In this document: positions 57,731 through 64,000 of the stretch, piece by piece
Numbering within the stretch: position 1 is the stretch's first letter
How the letters are laid out: each line of letters begins with the position of its first letter
Source: Streptomyces fragilis
Lineage (GTDB): Bacteria; Actinomycetota; Actinomycetes; Streptomycetales; Streptomycetaceae
Direction of reading: 5' to 3'
Assembly (NCBI RefSeq): GCF_003112515.1
Contig: NZ_BEVZ01000002.1
Coordinates: 1,054,001-1,118,000, forward strand
DNA length: 64,000 bases
Translations under genes and position numbers: made by a program
The notes under the pieces: model-generated
Told to the model about the DNA's origin: nothing
Database searches by the model: none
Seen by the model: only the letters and a program-made list of their open reading frames with translations

Positions 57731-58477
57731 ATGGACCTTCCCCGCATCTTCACCATCCGCGAGAGCGGCCACCGGATCCACAACCCGCTGACCGCCGAGA
57801 AGCTCGCCGCCCTGGGCGCCTCCCTGCGCCTCGCCCCCGGGACACGGGTGCTCGACCTGGCCAGCGGCTCGGGCGAGATGCTGTGCACCTGGGCGCGTGA
57901 CCTGGGCGTCACCGGCACCGGAGTGGACATCAGCACCGTCTTCACCGCGCGGGCCCGGGCCCGCGCCGCCGAACTCGGCGTCGCCGACCGGGTCGGGTTC
58001 GTCCACGGCGACGCCGCCGGCCACGTCGCGGACCGGCCCGTCGACCTGGCCGCCTGCGTCGGCGCCACCTGGATCGGCGACGGCGTCCCCGGAACGGTCG
58101 GGCTGCTCGAGCGCAGCCTGCGCCCGGGCGGTCTGATGCTGATCGGCGAGCCGTACTGGCGGCGGACGCCTCCGGACGAGGAGACCGCCAAGGCGTGCCA
58201 GGCCACCTCCGTCGCCGATTTCCTGCCCCTGCCCGAACTGATCGAGCTGTTCCAGGCCCTCGGGTGGGACGTCGTGGAGATGCTGCTTGCCGACCAGGAC
58301 AGCTGGGACCGCTACGTCGCGGCCCAGTGGCTCTCCATGCGCCGCTGGCTCGACGAGAACCCGGACGACGAACTCGCCCCCGACGTACGCGAACAGCTCG
58401 GCTCCGAGCCCGCCCGGTACGCGCGCCACGGACGGGAGTACCTCGGCTGGGGCGTCTTCGCCCTCATGAAGCGCTGA
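57731..58477 (+). CDS. SAM-dependent methyltransferase
   Basis: 248 residues. DLPRIFTIRESGHRIHNPLTAEKLAALG opening, motif I RVLDLASGSGEMLCTWARDLG, VTGTGVDISTVFTARAR, and RSLRPGGLMLIGEPYWRRTPPDEE. Class I methyltransferase of unknown substrate. The ATG at 57731 has GGAAAGGA eight bases upstream; the ATG at 57710 overlaps the rsgA stop but has no usable ribosome site. Co-directional with rsgA. Confidence 0.88.
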   Translation: MDLPRIFTIRESGHRIHNPLTAEKLAALGASLRLAPGTRVLDLASGSGEMLCTWARDLGVTGTGVDISTVFTARARARAAELGVADRVGFVHGDAAGHVADRPVDLAACVGATWIGDGVPGTVGLLERSLRPGGLMLIGEPYWRRTPPDEETAKACQATSVADFLPLPELIELFQALGWDVVEMLLADQDSWDRYVAAQWLSMRRWLDENPDDELAPDVREQLGSEPARYARHGREYLGWGVFALMKR

Positions 58478-58505
58478 CGGTCGCGCGGCGCTGACGGCCG
58501 ACGGT

Positions 58506-58549
58506 CCGTCCCGACGGAACGCCCCGCACGGGGCGCTCCGCCGGGACGG
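58506..58549. terminator. Bidirectional hairpin terminator
   Basis: 20-base arms 58506-58525 and 58530-58549 around a GCAC loop, with two mismatched positions that become G-U pairs in the minus-strand transcript. Lies between the convergent methyltransferase and Rv2629-like genes, seven bases from the latter's stop. Confidence 0.8.
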
Positions 58550-58555
58550 GGGAGG

Positions 58556-59674
58556 TCAGCTCCAGCGCAGCAGAGCGCCCAACCCGCCGGTGGGCAGAAC
58601 GGGGGAGTCGTCCTCGAGGGCGGGCTCCACGGAGATGGCGGGGGTCCCCGCGGCGACCGCGGAACGCAGCAGCGCGTCGTCCGCCCTCGCCGCCCACGCA
58701 TGCTGCTCGCCGAGGATCCGCAGGTCGGAGCGCCGCACGGCGAGCTGGTCCGGCTCCTCGCCGATCCAGATCTGCCGGTGCCCGTCCGGCCCGTCAAGGT
58801 GGACCAGCAGCTCGTCGATCCGGTGCTCCCTCGCCGCCGCCACCAACGCGGGCACCCCCTCGACCGCCCCCGCGCCGCCCTGCCGGTCACGGCCCCGCGC
58901 CGCCAGGAACCGCGCGAGGTCCGCCTCCGCCCGCTGCCGCTCATGGGTGGCGCGCAGGTCCTCGACCTCGCCGTCCAGCAGGCGGCTGCCCACCCCGTGC
59001 GAGGCCTCCACGGTGCACTCCCGCACCTCCTGCGGCAGCTGGTCGCGCACCGACCGCCGGTCCCGGTCCTCACCGACCAGGATCACCAGATCGGCGCGCG
59101 TCTCCTCCACGCATGCCGCGGTCTCCCGCGCGATCTCCGCCGCGTTGCGCTCCCAGGTGTTCTCCACCGCCAGCTGGAAGTGCCGCTCCGACCAGTCGGA
59201 CGAGGCGGTGCGGTGCAGCGGCCACTGACTGCCGACCACCTCCCCGGCGTCCGAGGAGCCGAGCGCGGTGCGCAGCTCCAGGTCGGCGCCGCGGCGGCTC
59301 ACGTAGACGACCAGGCAGGTGGGGTCCTCGCCCAGCAGGTTCAGCAGCGGCGAGACGTGCGGCAACGGCGCCCACACCGCGGTGGTCTCCCGCATCGGGG
59401 GCCGGGCCAGCGACGGGTCCAGCACCACCTCGCCGTCGTGGGCGAAGAGCGCCCGGCCGTGCGGCTCGGTGGAGTGCTGGAGTTCGTCGACCGCCGCCCG
59501 CACCGCCTCGCAGGTCGCCTCGTCCGCGCCCTGCGAGGCCAGCTCACGGGCGACCGCCTGGGCGGTCAGGTGCCTCTCGCGCGGCGTGTCCTGGGTGTGG
59601 CGCGAGGTGTCCACGTAGACCGAGGCCCACGGGCCCCGGCGCTCGTACAAGGGCTGAAGAAAAGCGAGATCCAT
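58556..59674 (-). CDS. Rv2629/Vms1-like (baeRF2) protein
   Basis: 372 residues of the bacterial eRF1-like/Vms1 superfamily, best matching the mycobacterial Rv2629 group. LQPLYERRGPWASVYVDTSRHTQDTPRERHL start; CLVVYVSRRGADLELRT strands; GSQWPLHRTASSDWSERHFQLAVENTWERNAAEIARE in the middle; LVILVGEDRDRRSVRDQLP; and HRIDELLVHLDGPDG. Vms1 relatives release nascent chains from stalled ribosomes; for the bacterial group this is inferred. In mycobacteria the relative is linked to dormancy/hypoxia. ATG at 59674. Confidence 0.83.
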   Translation of the reverse strand: MDLAFLQPLYERRGPWASVYVDTSRHTQDTPRERHLTAQAVARELASQGADEATCEAVRAAVDELQHSTEPHGRALFAHDGEVVLDPSLARPPMRETTAVWAPLPHVSPLLNLLGEDPTCLVVYVSRRGADLELRTALGSSDAGEVVGSQWPLHRTASSDWSERHFQLAVENTWERNAAEIARETAACVEETRADLVILVGEDRDRRSVRDQLPQEVRECTVEASHGVGSRLLDGEVEDLRATHERQRAEADLARFLAARGRDRQGGAGAVEGVPALVAAAREHRIDELLVHLDGPDGHRQIWIGEEPDQLAVRRSDLRILGEQHAWAARADDALLRSAVAAGTPAISVEPALEDDSPVLPTGGLGALLRWS

Positions 59675-59684
59675 GGTTCCGCGT

Positions 59685-59706
59685 CCGATGTCGGTCCGAT
59701 GTCGGT
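59685..59706 (-). promoter_or_regulatory. Tandem palindromes just upstream of the Rv2629-like gene
   Basis: CCGATGTCGGT occurs twice in immediate tandem (59685-59695, 59696-59706). Each copy contains CCGA-TG-TCGG, a small palindrome. They lie 11 to 32 bases before the ATG, a good place for an operator or an mRNA hairpin near the ribosome binding site. Confidence 0.5.
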
Positions 59707-59795
59707 CGGGTGGTTGTCTTCCTTCGTGCGTCGGATCCGTGTCACAGGCGGGTACCCGTGCCCCCATGAAGGAACACGAGGAACGGGGTGCCGCC

Positions 59796-60038
59796 ATGGC
59801 AGGAGTCGAACCCGACCGGCTGGACGACCAGCAGCTGATGAAGGAACTCGAGACCATCCACCGCACACGTCACGACACGCTGCTGCACGGGTCCAGCGAC
59901 GCGCTGCGCACCCACAACGAGCGCATGGCCCAGCTGGAGGGCGAGTACCTGCGCCGCCACCCGCGCCGGCCGGTCTCCGCGGGGCGCACCCGGGAGGGCG
60001 CCCGGGAACGCGACCCGGAGCAGGCCGCGCGCGACTGA
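59796..60038 (+). CDS. DUF6158 family small protein
   Basis: 80 residues, highly charged and helical: AGVEPDRLDDQQLMKELETIHRTRHDTLLHGSSDALRTHNERMAQLEGEYLRRHPRR, then an Arg/Glu-rich tail. This conserved actinobacterial family has no known function. ATG 59796 follows GGGGTG at six bases; the ATG at 59766 would add ten residues but lacks a site. Divergent from the Rv2629-like gene. A GGGTAC hexamer at 59750-59755 resembles a sigma-B -10, but the matching -35 spacing is off. Confidence 0.75.
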   Translation: MAGVEPDRLDDQQLMKELETIHRTRHDTLLHGSSDALRTHNERMAQLEGEYLRRHPRRPVSAGRTREGARERDPEQAARD

Positions 60039-60071
60039 GCGGCCGTACGAGCGGAACCCGCCCGACGCCGA

Positions 60072-60115
60072 CACGGTGAAGGGGCCGGCCCACCGGGGCC
60101 GGCCCCTTCACCGTG
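60072..60115. terminator. Bidirectional hairpin terminator
   Basis: Perfect 19-base inverted repeat (60072-60090 with 60097-60115, arm CACGGTGAAGGGGCCGGCC) with a 6-base loop, between the convergent DUF6158 and DJ-1/PfpI genes. Confidence 0.9.
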
Positions 60116-60154
60116 CTTCACCGCGGGCCGCCGTCGCGGGGGCCTGGCGGGGTC

Positions 60155-60706
60155 TCAGCCCCGGTTCTCGGCGGCCTTGGCGAACTCCCGCAGCAGGGCC
60201 TCGTCGAAGGCGTCCAGGTCGTCCGGCTTGCGGCTGGTGACCAGGACGTTCGGGCCGTTGGTGTCGACCTTGACCTCCTCGTCCACCCAGGTGCCGCCGG
60301 CGTTGGCGATGTCGGTCCGCAGGCTCGGCCAGGAGGCGAGCTCCCGGCCGGAGACCAGACCGGCCTCCACCAGCGTCCACGGGGCGTGGCAGACCGCCGC
60401 GACCGGCAGGCCGCGGTCGAAGAAGTCCTTCACCAGCTCGACGGCCTTCTCGTCCATCCGCAGGGCGTCGGGGTTGGCGACGCCGCCGGGCAGGACCAGG
60501 CCGTCGAACTCGTCGGCCGAGACCTCGCCGACGGTCCGGTCGACGGGGAAGGTGTCCGCCTTGTCCAGGTGGTTGAAGCCCTGGACCTCGCCGGACCGGG
60601 TGGACACGAGGACCGCCTCGTGTCCGGCGTCGGTGACGGCCTGCCAGGGCTTGGTCAGCTCGATCTGCTCGACGCCCTCGGGGGCGGTCAGAAACGCGAT
60701 GCGCAT
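60155..60706 (-). CDS. DJ-1/PfpI-family protein (type 1 glutamine amidotransferase-like)
   Basis: 183 residues. Nucleophile elbow Cys106-His107 in VAAVCHAPWTLVEAG; MRIAFLTAPEGVEQIELTKPWQAVTDAGHEAVLVS start; FDGLVLPGGVANPDALR. Families of this kind include deglycase/protease-like stress proteins (PfpI, YhbO). Function likely in carbonyl or general stress, not established. ATG 60706 has GAGG nine bases upstream; the ATG at 60721 lies directly against another GAGG. Downstream of the DUF2795 gene on the same strand. Confidence 0.9.
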   Translation of the reverse strand: MRIAFLTAPEGVEQIELTKPWQAVTDAGHEAVLVSTRSGEVQGFNHLDKADTFPVDRTVGEVSADEFDGLVLPGGVANPDALRMDEKAVELVKDFFDRGLPVAAVCHAPWTLVEAGLVSGRELASWPSLRTDIANAGGTWVDEEVKVDTNGPNVLVTSRKPDDLDAFDEALLREFAKAAENRG

Positions 60707-60733
60707 GGTTGCGTTCCTCATCCTCTCGTGTCG

Positions 60734-61105
60734 TTACTCCGGACGGGTGATCGCCTCGGCGAGTTGCTGGACGTTGGAGTAGCGGGCCTTGTGCGGCAGG
60801 TGCTCCAGGGGCTCCACCAGGGCGTCCGGGGCATGGTTGCGGCGCAGGGTGCGCGCCAGCTGCTGGGGGCCGGCCGGGAAGGACGTGCGGCCCAGGATGC
60901 GCGCGAGCTCCAGCCGCACGGTGGCCAGTGGGGCCTCCCGTACCGCCGCCGCGCCGCCCGCCACCGCCGGGTCGTCGTCGGCGACCGGCTCGGGGTCGTG
61001 CCATTCCTCCGTACGGGTGGGGTGTCCGGACTGCAGCAGTCCCCGCAGCTCGTGCTTCATCTCGTCGTCCCGGTGAACGCTCAACCGGTCGCTGCCACGC
61101 TGCAT
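60734..61105 (-). CDS. DUF2795-domain protein
   Basis: 123 residues. The DUF2795 unit is in the last 50 residues: ELARILGRTSFPAGPQQLARTLRRNHAPDALVEPLEHLPHKARYSNVQQLAEAI, with the LPxxxYxNVQ ending. The N-terminal half is charged and disordered-looking (MKHELRGLLQSG, EEWHDPEPVADDDP). Function unknown; it is often next to stress-related genes. ATG 61105 has GGAGGGAGCC directly upstream, which decides the start over the much longer open frame. Same strand as DJ-1/PfpI, 27 bases apart. Confidence 0.8.
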   Translation of the reverse strand: MQRGSDRLSVHRDDEMKHELRGLLQSGHPTRTEEWHDPEPVADDDPAVAGGAAAVREAPLATVRLELARILGRTSFPAGPQQLARTLRRNHAPDALVEPLEHLPHKARYSNVQQLAEAITRPE

Positions 61106-61282
61106 GGCTCCCTCCACATCTTCGGGTGGCCCCCGCGTACCCGAGGAGGCCGAGGCGACACACCGACGCCCGGGGCGGAGCGGGCCGCGTCCCGTCGGCG
61201 CGCGGGAGTCCGAAATGTCCGGCAGGCTGAAGGTGACCCGGGACGCTCCGGCGCCCCCGTTCACCCCTGGGAGGACGGACCC

Positions 61283-61525
61283 ATGGTGGTGCTCGTAGTG
61301 ATCATTCCGGTCCTGATGCTCTGCATGATGCTGGCGATGGACTGGTACGAGGACTTCGTCTTCCCCCCACCGGAGGGGGACACGGCCTCGGAAGAGGGGG
61401 ACGTCGCACTGCCTGCCACGACGCCCCTGCCGGTTCCTCTGGCGCTCCCCGCGCCGCCGGCGGTACGGCCCGCCCTGCCGGGCGGTACGCCCGGCGCCGG
61501 CGGTCAGCCGGGACGGGCGTCCTGA
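61283..61525 (+). CDS. Small single-pass membrane protein
   Basis: 80 residues: MVVLVVIIPVLMLCMMLAMDW is an N-terminal membrane anchor, followed by YEDFVFPPPEGD and an Ala/Pro/Gly-rich tail. GGGAGGACGGACCC before the ATG is a good ribosome binding site and GC at third positions is high, so it is probably real. Not recognised as a family. Confidence 0.6.
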   Translation: MVVLVVIIPVLMLCMMLAMDWYEDFVFPPPEGDTASEEGDVALPATTPLPVPLALPAPPAVRPALPGGTPGAGGQPGRAS

Positions 61526-61543
61526 ACGTCCGGGCGGCACGGA

Positions 61544-61581
61544 GGGGGAGGCGGGCCGGGAAAGGGGCCCCGACCTCCCCC
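61544..61581 (+). terminator. Hairpin after the small membrane protein gene
   Basis: GGGGGAGG (61544-61551) pairs with CCTCCCCC (61574-61581); inside, GGGCC (61553-61557) pairs with GGCCC (61566-61570). Begins 19 bases after the stop. Confidence 0.65.
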
Positions 61582-61688
61582 GTTCGGCTGCGGACGTCAC
61601 GCGGATGGCGCCGCGCCGCGAGCGGTGGGCCGGGGACCGGGCTGGGATGGAGGCACCCGTAGTCGTCCGGCTGAAGGAGCCCCGCCCC

Positions 61689-62591
61689 ATGCGCCGCACT
61701 CTCCGTGTCCTGTCCGCCGCCGCCCTCGCCGGCGCGGCCGTGACGGTCGCCGCGCCCACCGCCTCCGCGGAACCGGCCTCCTGCGAGGCGGGCACGGTCG
61801 GCGCCTCCGCCCAGGCCGTGGCGGGCATCGCCACCTCGCAGCAGCGCGCGACCCGGCCGGGCGCCGCCGACGCCTGCCCCGAGCAGGACGGCACCCGCGG
61901 TCTGCGGGGCGCGGTGGCCGCGGCCCCCTGCGAGGAGGGCGCCGACCCGGCCGCCTGCGCGGCGCCGGAGGACGCCGCCCTTCAGGACGCCGCCCTTCAG
62001 GACGACGGCCTCGAGGAGGCCGGAACGGATGCGGCGCTGGGCGGCACGGCCGACGACCCGGGGCCGTCGGAGGCGGAGGACCTGACGGGCGACGTGCCGG
62101 AGGGCGACGCGGCGGCCGACGTGCCGGGCGACCCGGCACTCGGCTCCACCACCGGGATCGAGGTCGAGCCGGTCGAACCCGAGCTGCTGCACGAGCCCGG
62201 CGGTGGCCCCGGCGGTCCCGGTGGCGGCGCGGGCGGGGGACCCGGCGGCGGTTCCGGAGGGCCCGGCCGTCCCGGCGGCTCCGGCGGCTCCGGCGGCGGT
62301 ACCGGCGGTTCCGGCGGTCCGGGCGGCACCGGCGGCGGCCGGGGTGAGGACCCCGGGCACCGCCCGGGCCCCGGCGGACAGGGCGGCAAGGAGGGTCACG
62401 GCGGCAAGGAGGGCCACGGCCGCACCGCCCCGCCGGTGCACCGGGGCGTGGAGGCCGGCGCGGGCGGCGCCTTCACCGACTCGGTGCCGCTGCAGGTGGC
62501 CGGCGGCCTGCTGATCGCCGGAGCCGCGGTCGCCGCCGGGCACCGCGTCCGGCAGCGTCTCGCCCCCTCCCGCGGCGGCCGCATGCGCTGA
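61689..62591 (+). CDS. Secreted, Gly-rich protein with C-terminal membrane segment
   Basis: 300 residues. Signal peptide MRRTLRVLSAAALAGAAVTV with cleavage near ASA-EP. An Ala/Asp/Glu-rich acidic region has an internal DAALQDAALQDD duplication. A Gly/Ser/Pro run occupies about 175-235, then KEGHGGKEGHG, and a C-terminal hydrophobic helix (VPLQVAGGLLIAGAAVAAG) with a basic end (HRVRQRL). Signal, spacer, hydrophobic segment and basic tail resemble a cell-wall/membrane-attached surface protein, but no LPxTG motif is present. AAGGAG lies ten bases before the ATG. Unrecognised family. Confidence 0.75.
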   Translation: MRRTLRVLSAAALAGAAVTVAAPTASAEPASCEAGTVGASAQAVAGIATSQQRATRPGAADACPEQDGTRGLRGAVAAAPCEEGADPAACAAPEDAALQDAALQDDGLEEAGTDAALGGTADDPGPSEAEDLTGDVPEGDAAADVPGDPALGSTTGIEVEPVEPELLHEPGGGPGGPGGGAGGGPGGGSGGPGRPGGSGGSGGGTGGSGGPGGTGGGRGEDPGHRPGPGGQGGKEGHGGKEGHGRTAPPVHRGVEAGAGGAFTDSVPLQVAGGLLIAGAAVAAGHRVRQRLAPSRGGRMR

Positions 62592-62705
62592 TCGCCGCGC
62601 GGCGGGTCATGTCCCGCCCGTCACGGGGTACTCGGGGCCATCGGACACGGCATCCGGTGCGGAAGGACCGCGACGGTTGATGCCGGTGACCGCGCGGAGG
62701 TGCGG

Positions 62706-63974
62706 ATGGCGCGGACGGAACGCGGCGGGGCGGCACCGGCCGTCGGACACGGCCCGGTGCGGTTCGGGCCGCGCATGCCGGACGACGGCCTGCCGGTGCT
62801 CCCGGAACTCGCCGCGGTGCTGACCGCCGCCGCCCGGCGGGCCGAGGACGAACCGCCCGGCGGTGGTCCCACCCTGCTCGAGGCGGCGGCCGGCTACTGG
62901 ACCCGGCGCGGACTGCCGACCGGGCCCGACCGCGTCGCGGCGGCCCCCGGCGCGCCCGCGCTGCTGCTCGCGCTGACCGCCACGCTCGGCGGCGACGTCC
63001 TGGTGCCGCGCCCGTGCGCCGCCTGGTGGGCGCCCTACGCGCGGCTGCTCGGCCGCCCCGTCTTCCACGTCCCCACGCCGCCCGAGTCCGGCGGCGTGCC
63101 CGACGCCTACGCCCTGCTGGAAACCGTGCGGCGGGTGCGCCAGGAGGGCGGCGACCCGCGCCAGCTGGTGCTCTCGCCCGCCGACGAGCCGACCGGCGTG
63201 GTCGCCGCCCCCGACTTCCTGCACGAGACCGTCGAGGCCGCCGAGGCCGAGGGGCTCTTCGTGATCAGCGACGAGACCTGGCGCGACACGGTCCACGATC
63301 CGCACGGCACCGTCCTGCTCAGCCCGGCCGAGATGCTGCCGGGCCGGGTCGCGGTCGTCTCCGACCTGCGCGGCGGGCTCCTCCCGGCCGGCTGGCCGGC
63401 CGCGATCGCCCGCTTCCCGACCGGCCCGGGCGACGGCGGCGCGCTGCGCGCCCGGGTGCTCGACGTGCTCACCGCGCTGGGCGCGCAGATCCCCAGGCCC
63501 CTCGCGGTCGCCGCCGCCTACGCGCTGAGCGAGCCGGAGGAGGTCACCGCCCGCCGCGCCGCCTCGGTCCGCCTGCACGCCCGGCTGGCCACCGCGGTCC
63601 ACGAACTGATCGTCTCCGTCGGCGGGCTGACCCTGCCGCCGCAGGCCGGGCGGTGCGTCTACGCGGACCTGTCGCCGCTGGCCGACGCCCTCGCCACCCA
63701 CGGCGTGGGCGACGCGCAGGAGCTGGAGGAACGGCTCGACGCGCACTACGGCGTCCCGGCGAGCGGCGGGCACCGCTTCGGCGACGACCTGGCCGCCCCC
63801 CGGGTGCGCCTGTCCACCGGTGACCTGCTCGGCGGCGACGCCGCCGAACGCGCCGCCTGCCTGACCGCCCCCGACCCGCTGGAACTGCACCGCGTGCGGG
63901 GGGCGCTGACCCGGTGGAGGACGGCCTTCGACGGCCTCGGCACACCGGCCGAGCGAGGGGAGAGCCCGCGATGA
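62706..63974 (+). CDS. Aminotransferase-like protein lacking the catalytic lysine
   Basis: 422 residues with the fold-type I aminotransferase pattern: RVAAAPGAPALLLALTATLGGDVLVPRPCAAWWAPYARLLGRPVFHVP, LVLSPADEPTGVV, and LFVISDETWRDTVHD (the Asp that contacts the PLP ring). Where active enzymes have S-x-S-K, this protein reads VVSDLRGGLLPAGW, so the Schiff-base Lys is replaced by Arg. The later VRLSTGD gives an Arg at the carboxylate-binding position. It may be a non-catalytic binding protein or regulator. ATG 62706 follows GGAGGTGCGG. Its stop overlaps the next gene (ATGA). Confidence 0.82.
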   Translation: MARTERGGAAPAVGHGPVRFGPRMPDDGLPVLPELAAVLTAAARRAEDEPPGGGPTLLEAAAGYWTRRGLPTGPDRVAAAPGAPALLLALTATLGGDVLVPRPCAAWWAPYARLLGRPVFHVPTPPESGGVPDAYALLETVRRVRQEGGDPRQLVLSPADEPTGVVAAPDFLHETVEAAEAEGLFVISDETWRDTVHDPHGTVLLSPAEMLPGRVAVVSDLRGGLLPAGWPAAIARFPTGPGDGGALRARVLDVLTALGAQIPRPLAVAAAYALSEPEEVTARRAASVRLHARLATAVHELIVSVGGLTLPPQAGRCVYADLSPLADALATHGVGDAQELEERLDAHYGVPASGGHRFGDDLAAPRVRLSTGDLLGGDAAERAACLTAPDPLELHRVRGALTRWRTAFDGLGTPAERGESPR

Positions 63975-64000
63975 CCCAACCGCGCCACCGGTCGCAGCAG
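63971..64000 (+). CDS. Start of the next gene (cut by the window end)
   Basis: ATGACCCAACCGCGCCACCG opens a frame of ten codons (MTQPRHRSQQ) that overlaps the stop of the aminotransferase-like gene (ATGA). The overlap suggests coupled translation. Too short to identify. Confidence 0.5.
   Translation, partial: MTQPRHRSQQ

Noticed and set aside
59750..59755. GGGTAC hexamers at 59750, 50561 and 62626 resembling sigma-B -10 elements
   Set aside because: None has a GNNT element at the 14-16 base spacing expected; the nearest (GGAT before 59750) is 13 bases away. Chance occurrence is likely at this GC content.
1..64000. CRISPR arrays, tRNA/rRNA genes, insertion sequences, phage genes and attachment sites
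   Set aside because: No regularly spaced repeats of CRISPR length, no cloverleaf-type sequence noticed, and no transposase, integrase or phage structural protein among the readable frames.

Overview
The window is chromosomal DNA of a Streptomyces or very close relative. Base composition is very high in G+C. Genes often start with GTG or TTG, neighbouring genes repeatedly overlap by four bases (ATGA or GTGA), and there is a Streptomyces-type gas-vesicle set, a crotonyl-CoA carboxylase/reductase operon and an actinobacterial LexA box. From memory, the order sir2, pssA-psd, ethylmalonyl-CoA genes, peptidases, transketolase, gvp resembles the SCO646x-SCO650x stretch of S. coelicolor. I see no insertion sequence, prophage, tRNA, rRNA or CRISPR array. 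Most of the window looks like ordinary, well-kept chromosome.

Layout. 1-2.2 kb: a partner-switching signalling cassette on the minus strand (STAS antagonist, MEDS-ATPase, MEDS-STAS). 2.4-4.0 kb: a leaderless-type subtilisin whose stop overlaps the start of a small protein resembling a subtilisin propeptide. 4.2-9.3 kb: an MHS-family transporter, a geranylgeranyl-reductase-like flavoprotein, and an Ada-AlkA fusion followed by ogt. 9.4-12.8 kb: a sirtuin, an MBL hydrolase, a Nudix hydrolase and glycerate kinase. 12.8-16.9 kb: a LuxR-type two-component pair divergent from an FtsX-like permease/ATPase pair. 16.9-24.8 kb: pssA-psd, then the ethylmalonyl-CoA operon ccr-ecm-mcl-mch-mcd, read leftward from a well-formed promoter with an operator-rich upstream region.

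25-31.9 kb: an XRE-cupin regulator divergent from a PaiB-like protein and a B3/4 tRNA-editing-type protein; a TetR regulator; a tandem-duplicated 3-hydroxyacyl-CoA dehydrogenase; a HEAT protein converging on an acetyltransferase. 31.9-38.2 kb: a secreted tripeptidyl aminopeptidase, a LexA-box-controlled radical SAM protein, an SRPBCC protein and an MFS pump fused to three carboxypeptidase-regulatory-like domains. 38.2-43.9 kb: a four-peptidase run (M55, M20, S9, S66) suited to breakdown of D-amino-acid or cell-wall peptides, then an acetyltransferase. 44-51.4 kb: a DUF5107-TPR protein, transketolase, and a reduced gas-vesicle cluster (gvpO-A-F-G-Y-L, with no J, S or K seen).

51.4-60 kb: a methyltransferase, a PAP2/diacylglycerol-kinase fusion, a phosphatase, then a ribosome-themed group: an apparently leaderless ABC-F ATPase, a short leader ORF with base-pairing potential to the start of an rsgA-like GTPase, a methyltransferase and an Rv2629/Vms1-like protein. 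60-64 kb: a DJ-1/PfpI protein, DUF2795 and DUF6158 proteins, a small membrane protein, a Gly-rich secreted protein, an aminotransferase-like protein lacking its catalytic Lys, and the first ten codons of the next gene.

The items most worth pursuing are the protease/propeptide-like pair, the leader ORF before rsgA, the reduced gvp cluster, and the recurrent leaderless promoter layout. All functional assignments come from reading the sequence; no database search was possible.
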